From contig NZ_DASSAB010000026.1 of the NCBI RefSeq assembly GCF_035685805.1, positions 4,386 to 68,385 on the forward strand: a stretch of 64,000 bases of DNA. Direction: 5' to 3'. A program made the position numbers and the translations under genes. Shown piece by piece: positions 35,193-42,232 of this stretch (position 1 is its first letter; each line of letters starts with the position of its first letter). A model generated the notes under the pieces. It saw nothing but the letters and a program-made list of their open reading frames with translations. It was not told where the DNA came from and did no database searches. The DNA comes from Dyella_A sp035685805 (GTDB taxonomy: Bacteria > Pseudomonadota > Gammaproteobacteria > Xanthomonadales > Rhodanobacteraceae).

Positions 35193-36284
35193 CTAAACCG
35201 CCGCCTGCAGCACGCCCAGCACCGCGTTCTCCGCCACGCCGCTGACGATCTCCGCCCGCCCGATGCCCCGCCACAGGATCAGCCGCAGTGCGCCAGCGCT
35301 GTTCTTCTTGTCCAGCCGCATCAGCGCGAGCAGTTGCTGCGGGTCCATGCCGGGCGGCACGTCGGTGGGCAGGCCCAGCGTATCGAGCAGGCGCTGCAGG
35401 CGCAGCGTGTCGTCCAGCGTACCCATGCCCAGCTGCTGCGAGAGCTGCGCGGCCAGCACCATGCCCACCGCCACCGCCTCGCCGTGCAGCAGGGTGGTGT
35501 AGCGGCCGGCGGTTTCCAGTGCGTGGCCGAAGGTGTGGCCGAGGTTGAGCAGGGCGCGTTCGCCCTGTTCGGTTTCGTCGCGGGCGACCACCCCGGCCTT
35601 GTAGGCAACCTTGCGAGCGATCGCTTCGGCCACCACGGCGGGGTCGCGCGCGGCCAGCGCGTTGGCGCGTGTTTCCAGCCAGGCAAAAAAGTCCGCGTCG
35701 CCGATCGCCGCGCCCTTCACCACCTCGGCCAGTCCGGCACGAAACTCGCGCTCGGGCAGCGTGGCCAGCGTGTCGATGTCGGCAAACACGCCGCGTGGCT
35801 GGTGGAACGCGCCGACCAGGTTCTTGCCGGCCGGCAGGTTCACGCCGGTCTTGCCGCCGACGGAGGAGTCGACCATCGCCAGCAGCGTGGTGGGCAGCTG
35901 GATGAAGTCGATGCCGCGCATCCAGCACGCCGCGGTGAAACCGGCCAGGTCGCCGACCACGCCGCCGCCCAGCGCGATGACGCAGGCGTCGCGGGTGGCA
36001 CCGAGCTTGGCCAGCGCGGCCAGCGCGCGGCCGACGTTGTCGAAGGTCTTGTGCGCCTCGCCGTCGTCGAGCAGGAACGTGTCCCACTGCAGGCCGTCCA
36101 GGCCCTGTGCCACGCGTTCGAGATACAGCGGCGCCACCGTGGTGTTGCTGATCACCAGCGCATGGCGGCCGCGGATCGCCCGGCGCCAGCGCGGGTGATC
36201 GCCCAGCAGGCCGCTGCCGATGTGCACGGCGTAGCTGCGCGGGCCGAGGGTGACGTCGATGGTTTGCGTGGCGGGGGTATTCAT
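35193..36284 (-). CDS. aroB: 3-dehydroquinate synthase
   Basis: 363 residues, family length. NAD-binding GGGVVGDLAGFTAACWMRGID, the catalytic lysine region SSVGGKTGVNLPAGKNLVGAFHQP, and metal ligands in LLNLGHTFGHALE and LHGEAVAVGM are all present. It makes dehydroquinate from DAHP, the second step of the shikimate pathway. The ATG overlaps the aroK stop by four bases, the classical aroKB unit; aroK precedes it in transcription. Confidence 0.96.
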   Translation of the reverse strand: MNTPATQTIDVTLGPRSYAVHIGSGLLGDHPRWRRAIRGRHALVISNTTVAPLYLERVAQGLDGLQWDTFLLDDGEAHKTFDNVGRALAALAKLGATRDACVIALGGGVVGDLAGFTAACWMRGIDFIQLPTTLLAMVDSSVGGKTGVNLPAGKNLVGAFHQPRGVFADIDTLATLPEREFRAGLAEVVKGAAIGDADFFAWLETRANALAARDPAVVAEAIARKVAYKAGVVARDETEQGERALLNLGHTFGHALETAGRYTTLLHGEAVAVGMVLAAQLSQQLGMGTLDDTLRLQRLLDTLGLPTDVPPGMDPQQLLALMRLDKKNSAGALRLILWRGIGRAEIVSGVAENAVLGVLQAAV

Positions 36285-36820
36285 GCGGCTTGCGTGCGCT
36301 TCCAGTGGGTGTCGATCAGCGCGATGCAGCGCTCGGTGGCGGTGGTCACGTTCTCGTGCTCGCCGTTGACGGTGAGGTCGGCGATCTCGCGATACAGCGG
36401 CGCGCGCGTCTCGCGCATGGCGGCGAGCTTGCCGCGGCGGTCATCGCCGGCCAGCAGCGGGCGCTTGGTGTCGCGCGCGAGGCGCTCGAGTTGCTGCTCG
36501 ATGGTGGCCTGCAGCCACACCACGTAGCCGCGCCCGGCGAGATGCCCACGATTGACCGGATCGAGCACCGCACCGCCGCCGGTGGCCAGCAGCACGCCGT
36601 CGCGGCGGCTGCAGTCGTCCAGCAGCTGGCTCTCGCGCTGGCGAAAGCCCGCCTCGCCCTCGATCTCGAACACGGTGCTCACCGGCACGCCACAGTGGCG
36701 CTCGATTTCCTGGTCGAGATCGACGAAGGGCAGGCCATAATGCGCGGCAAGGCGTCGACCGATCGAGGTCTTGCCGGCGCCGGTAGGCCCCACGATGAAC
36801 AGGTTGCACGACGGATTCAT
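36281..36820 (-). CDS. aroK: Shikimate kinase
   Basis: 179 residues: Walker A in LFIVGPTGAGKTSIGRRLA, the shikimate-binding DLDQEIERHCGVPV (D-x-D), GEAGFRQRE, LATGGGAVLD and the lid arginine LARDTKRPLL. It phosphorylates shikimate at O3. The ATG at 36818-36820 was preferred to a TTG two codons upstream. Coupled to aroB downstream; divergent from the epimerase-like gene with 50 bases between. Confidence 0.95.
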   Translation of the reverse strand: MNPSCNLFIVGPTGAGKTSIGRRLAAHYGLPFVDLDQEIERHCGVPVSTVFEIEGEAGFRQRESQLLDDCSRRDGVLLATGGGAVLDPVNRGHLAGRGYVVWLQATIEQQLERLARDTKRPLLAGDDRRGKLAAMRETRAPLYREIADLTVNGEHENVTTATERCIALIDTHWKRTQAA

Positions 36821-36870
36821 GCGCAAATGCTAGCAGGGCACATCATGCCGACGAGCCGGAACTCCGCCGC

Positions 36871-37719
36871 ATGAGCGAGCGCGTGCTGCTGGCCGGCTGC
36901 GGCGATCTGGGCGAGCGCGTGGCGCGACGGTTGATCGCACGCGGTGACACGGTATTCGCGTTGCGCCGGCATCCGCCGGACGATGGCGTCGAAGGTATCC
37001 AGTGGCTGGCCGGCGACCTGACGCGGGTCGATCGCCTGCCGCGATTGCCGCCCGGCATCACCCAACTGGTGCATCTGCCCACGCCGGGTGCACGCGACGA
37101 GGCGGCGTATCGCGCAGTGTTCTTGGACGGCTTGCGCCACGTGATGGCGGCCATCGACGCCGGGTCACTCACGCGGGTGCTGTTCGTGTCCTCCAGCGCG
37201 GTTTATGGCGAACGCGGTGGCGGCTGGGTGGACGAGGACACGGCCCCCGATCCGCCCGGATTCAATGGCACGGTGCTGCTGCAGGCCGAGCGCTGGCTCG
37301 CCGCGCAGCCGGTCACCGGCATCGCGCTGCGGCTGGCCGGGCTGTACGGGCCGGGGCGGCTGCAGCTGATCGACCGCCTGCGCGCCGCGCAGGCGCGCGT
37401 GCCCCGCACGCAGGTGCACTGGGCCAATCGCATCCACATCGATGACGCCGCCGCGGCCGTGGTCCATCTGCTCGCGCTGCCCGCGCCGAAGCCGGTCTAC
37501 GTGGGTGCGGACGACACGCCGTTGCCGATCGATCAGTTGTACGGCCACCTGGCAAAACTTGCCGGGGCGCCGCCGCCGGGCGAGGGTCCGGCACCGGCCG
37601 GCATTGGCAGCAAGCGCCTGTGCAACGCCCGCCTGCGCGCCACTGGCTGGAGCCCGCAGTGGCCGGACGCCCGCCAGGGCTATGCCGCACTGCTGGCCTC
37701 GTCCGCGCCGCCGGATTGA
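36871..37719 (+). CDS. NAD(P)-binding epimerase/dehydratase-like SDR (YeeZ-like)
   Basis: 282 residues. N-terminal Rossmann motif VLLAGCGDLGERVARRL (G-x-G-x-x-G variant), GDLTRVD, SSSAVYGERGGGWVDE (the YxxxK tyrosine is in 'VYG' context but the usual lysine is not placed), and ALRLAGLYGPGR. It matches the atypical extended SDR group that includes E. coli YeeZ. The absence of a clear Y-x3-K makes a classical epimerase reaction doubtful. Single gene, divergent from aroK. Confidence 0.78.
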   Translation: MSERVLLAGCGDLGERVARRLIARGDTVFALRRHPPDDGVEGIQWLAGDLTRVDRLPRLPPGITQLVHLPTPGARDEAAYRAVFLDGLRHVMAAIDAGSLTRVLFVSSSAVYGERGGGWVDEDTAPDPPGFNGTVLLQAERWLAAQPVTGIALRLAGLYGPGRLQLIDRLRAAQARVPRTQVHWANRIHIDDAAAAVVHLLALPAPKPVYVGADDTPLPIDQLYGHLAKLAGAPPPGEGPAPAGIGSKRLCNARLRATGWSPQWPDARQGYAALLASSAPPD

Positions 37720-37855
37720 GCCTGCAGGCGCGGCGTCCGTTCGCGGTGGAGACGGATGTGGCGCTGCGGCGTGCCGGCACCGGCCGCACACGCCAGACTG
37801 CGCCGGGCAGGGGGGCGTGCCGCACCGCTCGCGCGGCTCAGCAGAGGGTCACGCC

Positions 37856-38059
37856 ATGTCAGTCGCCAAGGTCATCGAAATCAACGCGTCCTCCGGCAAG
37901 GGCATCGAGGACGCCGTGCATCACGGACTCGCCAAGACGTCCGAGTCGATCAAGAACATCAAGGGAGCCTGGCTCAACGAGATCAAGGTGGTCACCGATC
38001 CCGACGGCAAGGTGACCGAGTGGCGCGTGAACATGCGCGTCAATTTCGTCGTGGAGTAG
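37856..38059 (+). CDS. Dodecin (flavin-binding storage protein)
   Basis: 67 residues, the full length of bacterial dodecin: SVAKVIEINASSGKGIEDAVHHGLAKTSESIKNIKGAWL followed by a strand ending WRVNMRVNFVVE. The helix-flanked beta sheet and the tryptophan in IKGAW are the flavin-sandwiching features. It assembles as a dodecamer that sequesters FMN/FAD or riboflavin derivatives. A GAGGG box lies before the ATG. The upstream open frame is a shadow. Downstream gene is convergent. Confidence 0.92.
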   Translation: MSVAKVIEINASSGKGIEDAVHHGLAKTSESIKNIKGAWLNEIKVVTDPDGKVTEWRVNMRVNFVVE

Positions 38060-38073
38060 GGCCCCGCGCCGCT

Positions 38074-38928
38074 TCAGCCGGTGCTGAATCGCCCGTGGTT
38101 CAGCCCGGTCACGTGGCGCTCCGTGTCGTACTCGACCGAGCTGTCGGCCAGCGGTGGCAGCGTGGCCAGCGCGTGCCGGCTGAGGCGCTCGAAGTGCGCC
38201 AGGAAACGCACCATGCTCTGCGCATCCATCGCCAGCGGCGCATGCCGGGCAATCAACGCCTCTTCCTGCTCGCTGCGCCAACGGCGCACCACATCCCAGT
38301 TCGGTGCCTGCAGCACGATCAGCGCGTCGAGCTTGCGCCACAGCGGCTGGTAGGCGCGCAGCTGCTTGTTGACCCAGCGGCGCCAGGTGCCGTCCGGGTC
38401 CTCGACGCGTTCCAGCTCGTTGACCGGGCTGGCGAGCGCCGCGGCGTTCTGGGGACGGATGCCGAGAGCCCAGCCTTCCAGGATGATCAGCTTCGGCGGT
38501 CGGGTGACCTTGGGCCAGCGCGACGGCGGCAGGCGCGTGTCACGACCCTTGTCGAAGCGCGGATACGGCACCGGCAGTTTCTCCGACGCCTTGCGCAGCC
38601 CGACCAGCACCGACAGCAGCAACTCGATCTCGTGGGTGCCCGGCACGCCGCGCGTGCGCAGCAGCGGATGCACTTCCTTGGCCAGCATCTCGCGCTCGGC
38701 GCGGGAGTAGTAGAAGTCGTCCAGCGAGAGCACTTCGGTGGCGATGCCGCGCGCTTCCGCCTGTGCCTTGATCACGCGCGCCAGCGTGCTCTTGCCGCTG
38801 CCCTGCAGGCCGGAAAGACCCATCAGGTAGGGGCGTCGCGCGCGCGCGATACGGCCGGCGTAGTGGTCGAGCAGGTGCACGGCCAGCGCCAGATTCTGCG
38901 TGCTAGGATCGTTGTTCATCCGCGCCAT
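38074..38928 (-). CDS. Glycerate-kinase-like P-loop kinase (GlyK/PRK family)
   Basis: 284 residues. P-loop GLSGLQGSGKSTLARVI, then VLSLDDFYYSRAEREMLAKEVHPLLRTRGVPGTHE (the conserved D-D-F-Y block), FDKGRDTRLPPSRW and LIILEGWALGIRP. This is the pattern of the plant/yeast D-glycerate 3-kinase group (phosphoribulokinase/uridine-kinase fold), also found in many Proteobacteria. Two ATG starts are available (38928 and 38919) and neither has a strong ribosome-binding site. Divergent from pdxH with 32 bases between. Substrate D-glycerate is plausible but inferred. Confidence 0.82.
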   Translation of the reverse strand: MARMNNDPSTQNLALAVHLLDHYAGRIARARRPYLMGLSGLQGSGKSTLARVIKAQAEARGIATEVLSLDDFYYSRAEREMLAKEVHPLLRTRGVPGTHEIELLLSVLVGLRKASEKLPVPYPRFDKGRDTRLPPSRWPKVTRPPKLIILEGWALGIRPQNAAALASPVNELERVEDPDGTWRRWVNKQLRAYQPLWRKLDALIVLQAPNWDVVRRWRSEQEEALIARHAPLAMDAQSMVRFLAHFERLSRHALATLPPLADSSVEYDTERHVTGLNHGRFSTG

Positions 38929-38960
38929 GATGACGCGCGCTGGCCACGATTCAAGACCTT

Positions 38961-39548
38961 ATGCTCAAACAAGAGATGCTGGACACCTTCACGCGGTTGC
39001 TGGACGAAGCCAGGGCAGCGGGGGATCGGGAGCCGACGGCGATGAATCTGGCCACGGCCGATGCGGCGGGCCGGGTCAGTTCGCGCATCGTGTTGCTGAA
39101 GGGAGTGGACGAGCGGGGCTTCCGCTTCTTCACCAACTATCTCAGCGACAAGGGCAGCCAGCTCGAAGAGCATCCGCAGGTGGCGCTCAACTTCCACTGG
39201 AAGGGTGTGCGCGACGGCATCCAGGTGCGCGTGGAAGGCCTGGCGCGCAAGCTCGTGGCCGAAGAGTCCGATGCCTATTTCGCCACCCGCCCGCGCGGCA
39301 GCCAAATCGGCGCATGGGCCTCGCTGCAGTCGCAGACGCTGCCCGACCGGGAGACCTTCGACCACCGGGTGGCGCGCTACGAGCAGGAGTTCGAGGGCCG
39401 CGACGTGCCCCGTCCGCCGCATTGGGGCGGCTTCGTGGTCGAGCCGGACATCGTCGAGTTCTGGTACGGCGCCGAGTTCCGCCTGCACGAGCGGGTGCGC
39501 TGGAGTCGTCACGGCCAGACCTGGACCCAGCGCATGCTGTACCCGTAA
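38961..39548 (+). CDS. pdxH: Pyridoxamine 5'-phosphate oxidase
   Basis: 195 residues. FMN and PLP contacts are evident: PTAMNLATADAAGRVSSRIVLLKGVDERGF, TNYLSDKGSQLEEHPQVALNFHW, RGSQIGAWASLQSQTL and the C-terminal EFWYGAEFRLHERVRW...RMLYP signature. It makes pyridoxal phosphate from PNP or PMP using oxygen. It feeds PLP enzymes such as the threonine aldolase in this window. yjbQ starts four bases after its stop. Confidence 0.96.
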   Translation: MLKQEMLDTFTRLLDEARAAGDREPTAMNLATADAAGRVSSRIVLLKGVDERGFRFFTNYLSDKGSQLEEHPQVALNFHWKGVRDGIQVRVEGLARKLVAEESDAYFATRPRGSQIGAWASLQSQTLPDRETFDHRVARYEQEFEGRDVPRPPHWGGFVVEPDIVEFWYGAEFRLHERVRWSRHGQTWTQRMLYP

Positions 39549-39552
39549 CGCC

Positions 39553-40002
39553 ATGTGCCGCCACGTCGCCGATCATGTCGCCCAGGCCGCCTTTACCGTG
39601 CACACGCGCGGGCGCGGCTTCAGCGAGATCACTGACGAGGTGGCCAACGCGGTGGCCGCCAGTGGCGTGCAGGTCGGGCTGGCGAACGTGTTCATCGCGC
39701 ACACCAGCTGTTCGCTGCTGATCAGCGAGAACGCCGATCCGACGGTGCGCGCCGATCTCGAGCGCTGGTTCGCCCGTGCCGTGCCGGACGGCGATCCGCT
39801 GTTCCGGCACGACGCCGAGGGGCCGGACGACATGCCGGCCCACGTGCGCTCGATCCTCACCGGAGTGAGCCTGGCGATACCGGTACACGCGGGACGACTT
39901 GCGCTGGGCACCTGGCAGGGCGTGTACCTCTGGGAGCAACGCCTGGATGCGCATCAGCGCCGGGTGATGGTGACCGTTCTCGGCGGTGCCGGCGTCGGCT
40001 AG
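39553..40002 (+). CDS. yjbQ: YjbQ family (UPF0047) protein
   Basis: 149 residues of the YjbQ family: FSEITDEVANAV, the metal-site region IAHTSCSLLISENAD with DPTVRADL, and the C-terminal LALGTWQGVYLWEQR. The conserved histidine/asparagine/aspartate cluster binds a metal; weak thiamine phosphate synthase activity has been reported for some homologues, but the physiological role is unsettled. It begins four bases after pdxH, a cofactor gene, and is probably co-transcribed. Confidence 0.9.
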   Translation: MCRHVADHVAQAAFTVHTRGRGFSEITDEVANAVAASGVQVGLANVFIAHTSCSLLISENADPTVRADLERWFARAVPDGDPLFRHDAEGPDDMPAHVRSILTGVSLAIPVHAGRLALGTWQGVYLWEQRLDAHQRRVMVTVLGGAGVG

Positions 40003-40299
40003 CGATGCGCTGATCGACCCAATGCAGGGTTCAACTGCATAGTTTGCCAGCAGTTGGCAGACGGCAGCGGTGATGGCAGCGGCGCCGGCGTTCTGCAGGC
40101 AAGGGCCATGGCAGGTGCTCGGGTAGCGCGTTGTCTACGCTGCGTCCGCCCGATGCGAAGGGGACCAGCGCGGAAGATCGTTGCACTGCGGGAAGATCGA
40201 CCCAAGTGCGCACCGGCACGCGATTGCGCTGGGCATCCCGGCGCGGGTGGTTACCATGGACGGCCCGCCTCGTGCGCCACTCACACCACGGCCGATTCC
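40003..40299. other. Intergenic space before BtuF-like gene
   Basis: 297 bases with no supported gene. I looked for a cobalamin riboswitch because of the BtuF-like protein downstream and did not see a B12-box-like block or the usual stems. No strong promoter or terminator identified. Confidence 0.5.
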
Positions 40300-41100
40300 A
40301 TGTCCGACAGCTTTCCGCAACGCATCGTGTGTCTCACCGAAGAACCGACCGAGGTGCTTTACGCGCTGGGCGAGGAGCACCGCATCGTGGGCATCTCCGG
40401 CTTTACCGTGAGGCCCGCGCGGGCGCGACGGGAAAAGCCAAAGGTGTCGGCCTTCACCAGCGCGAAGATCGGCGAGATTCTCGCGTTGCAGCCGGACCTG
40501 GTGATCGGCTTCTCGGACATCCAGGCCGACATCGCCCGCGAGTTGATCAAGGCCGGCGTGGAGGTTTGGATCTCCAACCACCGCAGCGTCGACGGGATTC
40601 TCGCCTACATCCGCCGGTTGGGCGCGATGGTCGGCGCGCACGAGAAGGCGCATGCGTACGCGCAGCAGGCCGAAGCGCACCTGGCAACGATCCGAGCGGC
40701 CGCGGCGGCGTTGCCGCGGCGGCCGCGGGTGTACTTCGAGGAGTGGGACGAGCCGCTGATCACCGGCATCCGCTGGGTGGCCGAACTGGTCACCATCGCC
40801 GGCGGCGACGATATCTTTCCGGAGCTGGCGCGCGAGCCGCTGGCAAAGCAGCGCATCCTGGCCAGCGGCGACCCGGTGATCGCGCGCAAGCCGGACATCA
40901 TCTTCGGCTCGTGGTGCGGCAAGCGCTTCCGCCCGGAAAAGGTCGCCGCGCGGCCCGGCTGGGATGCCATGCCCGCCGTGCGCGATGGCGCGCTGCACGA
41001 GGTGAAGTCGCCGATCATCCTGCAGCCGGGGCCGGCGGCGCTGTTCGACGGCGTGTCGGCAATGCACCGGATCATTGCCGACTGGGCCGCGCGCGGCTGA
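40300..41100 (+). CDS. BtuF-like cobalamin/periplasmic-binding fold protein lacking a signal peptide
   Basis: 266 residues with the TroA/BtuF class III binding-protein fold: RIVCLTEEPTEVLYALGEEHRIVGISGFT, KIGEILALQPDLVIGFSDIQADIARELIKAGVEVW, a long inter-domain helix (RLGAMVGAHEKAHAYAQQAEAHLATI) and a second lobe. There is no signal peptide: the protein starts MSDSFPQRIVCL and runs straight into the first strand. No ABC permease or ATPase adjoins it. This orphan cytosolic-looking form is seen in other xanthomonads; it may bind a corrinoid or another ligand in the cytosol, or be exported by another route. Confidence 0.82.
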   Translation: MSDSFPQRIVCLTEEPTEVLYALGEEHRIVGISGFTVRPARARREKPKVSAFTSAKIGEILALQPDLVIGFSDIQADIARELIKAGVEVWISNHRSVDGILAYIRRLGAMVGAHEKAHAYAQQAEAHLATIRAAAAALPRRPRVYFEEWDEPLITGIRWVAELVTIAGGDDIFPELAREPLAKQRILASGDPVIARKPDIIFGSWCGKRFRPEKVAARPGWDAMPAVRDGALHEVKSPIILQPGPAALFDGVSAMHRIIADWAARG

Positions 41101-41121
41101 ACCACAGCGTCGCGGCAACCG

Positions 41122-41149
41122 TTGACTCTTAAATGCGAATGGTTATCAT
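41122..41149 (+). promoter_or_regulatory. Promoter with Fur box upstream of hemP
   Basis: TTGACT (41122-41127), a 16-base spacer and TATCAT (41144-41149) form a good sigma-70 promoter. The sequence TGCGAATGGTTATCA (41134-41148) matches the 7-1-7 Fur consensus TGATAATnATTATCA at 12 of 14 defined positions and overlaps the -10. Repression by Fur under iron sufficiency is therefore expected for hemP and the gene behind it. Confidence 0.7.
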
Positions 41150-41181
41150 CCGTGGCGTAACCCGCTGTGGAGAAAGACCTC

Positions 41182-41388
41182 GTGAATCATCCCCTGCACA
41201 CGCTCCGCACCCAGGCCGCGACCACGCGCGCCGGCAGCCTTTCGCTCACACGTGACCCCGTCGCGCCGGTGCGCACACTCTCCAGCGACCAATTGCTGGA
41301 CGGCGGGCGCGAGCTGGTCATCCGTCACCAGGGTGGTGAATACCACCTGCGGCTGACCCGCAACGACAAGCTGATCCTCACCAAGTAG
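41182..41388 (+). CDS. hemP: Hemin uptake protein HemP
   Basis: 68 residues ending in the family core SSDQLLDGGRELVIRHQGGEYHLRLTRNDKLILTK, which is diagnostic of HemP/HmuP. These small proteins are required for, or activate, haem receptor expression in several bacteria. Two GTG starts are possible; the one at 41182 is eight bases from a GGAGA box, whereas 41167 precedes that box, so 41182 was chosen. It lies behind a Fur-type promoter. No TonB receptor follows in the window. Confidence 0.9.
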   Translation: MNHPLHTLRTQAATTRAGSLSLTRDPVAPVRTLSSDQLLDGGRELVIRHQGGEYHLRLTRNDKLILTK

Positions 41389-41493
41389 CAGGTCCGCCGG
41401 CGGCCCCGCGGCGGCCGGTGAGGTTTTCGTTTCCGGCCTATTGCCAGCGTCGTCGCGGACGAGCAGCCGGGCCCTCCGCTGGAGGCTGATCGC

Positions 41494-42042
41494 ATGACCC
41501 CCTCGCTGACCCGGCGGCTGCTGCGCAGCTCCGCCATGACCGGCACCACCGCGCGCTGGCTGCGTCCCGAACCGCAACGCCTGGCACGCGACCTGGCCAC
41601 GCTCGGGCCTGTGCTGTGCCTGTGGTCCGAGCCGCCGCAGACCGCCAGCCTCGCCAGCCATCGGCTGTTGGTGGCCGCACCGGAGCTGCAGGTGCTGGCG
41701 CGGCCCGGGTTCCTCTGCCACGCCTGTGCAGTCACTGCCGATGGTCCCCGCGAGTGGCTTACCGCGTGTGACGACGCCGGCGTGCCGCGCCTGCAACTGC
41801 ACCTGCTGCCGGACACCGACTATCTGGCATGGGACGGCCTGGTCGCCACGGCGCCGGAGCTACCGTCGCTGGGGCCGCCGCCGTCGCTGCGCGGCAGTCG
41901 CGCCCGTCGGCTGCGCTTCACCCTGCAGCCGCTCGGGCCGTGCGCGCTGCTGAGCGTGCGCAACGCCGGGCCCGCCGGCGCGTTGAGCTGGCAAACCGCC
42001 CGCTCGCTGGCGCACGGCGAAGGCGCCCGGCTGATCGACTGA
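41494..42042 (+). CDS. Hypothetical protein linked to hemP
   Basis: 182 residues, soluble, no signal peptide. Features visible are an N-terminal basic helix (SLTRRLLRSSAMTGTTARWL) and a cysteine pair FLCHACAV in the middle that could bind metal or haem iron. It follows hemP by about 105 bases on the same strand and may share the Fur-controlled transcript. In relatives a 'hemin transport' annotated protein often occupies this place, but I cannot confirm homology. Its stop is 190 bases before the sigma-54-preceded adaptor gene. Confidence 0.65.
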   Translation: MTPSLTRRLLRSSAMTGTTARWLRPEPQRLARDLATLGPVLCLWSEPPQTASLASHRLLVAAPELQVLARPGFLCHACAVTADGPREWLTACDDAGVPRLQLHLLPDTDYLAWDGLVATAPELPSLGPPPSLRGSRARRLRFTLQPLGPCALLSVRNAGPAGALSWQTARSLAHGEGARLID

Positions 42043-42070
42043 CCGCAGCGTCCGGGCCGAGGGTACGCGC

Positions 42071-42105
42071 CTGTCCGGCTTGTCCGTCCGCGTGTCCGCG
42101 GACAC
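42071..42105 (+). promoter_or_regulatory. TGTCCG array with perfect palindrome (candidate enhancer site)
   Basis: TGTCCG occurs at 42072-42077, 42081-42086 and 42093-42098, the last being half of the perfect 14-base palindrome GTGTCCGCGGACAC (42092-42105). The palindrome centre lies about 75 bp upstream of the -24 element at 42172 and about 100 bp upstream of the predicted transcript start, the usual place for an upstream activating sequence of a sigma-54 activator. A further TGTCCGCGG is at 42210-42218 in the leader. Confidence 0.6.
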
Positions 42106-42171
42106 CGGGCACGGCCGCAGCGGAGGCGCCCAAACCCTTGGCGCACAACGATCGCGCGCTTCGCGCCGCGC

Positions 42172-42187
42172 TGGCACGGCGCTTGCT
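42172..42187 (+). promoter_or_regulatory. Sigma-54 (-24/-12) promoter of the transporter operon
   Basis: TGGCACG (42172-42178), four bases GCGC, TTGCT (42183-42187). This is an exact match to the consensus TGGCACG-N4-TTGC with correct GG-to-GC spacing. The predicted start of transcription is near 42198, leaving a 35-base leader before the adaptor ATG at 42233. A sigma-54 activator gene is encoded downstream at 60356-61696. Confidence 0.8.
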
Positions 42188-42232
42188 GAACAGTCTCCAT
42201 GGCCGCACCTGTCCGCGGCCACGGGGACTGCA

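Noticed and set aside
40003..40299. Possible cobalamin riboswitch before the BtuF-like gene
   Set aside because: No B12-box-like sequence or the expected multi-stem arrangement could be found by eye.
42071..42105. TGTCCG repeats as a possible CRISPR-like or tandem repeat array
   Set aside because: Units are six bases, spacings are 9 and 12, and they stop at a palindrome; consistent with a protein-binding site, not a CRISPR array.
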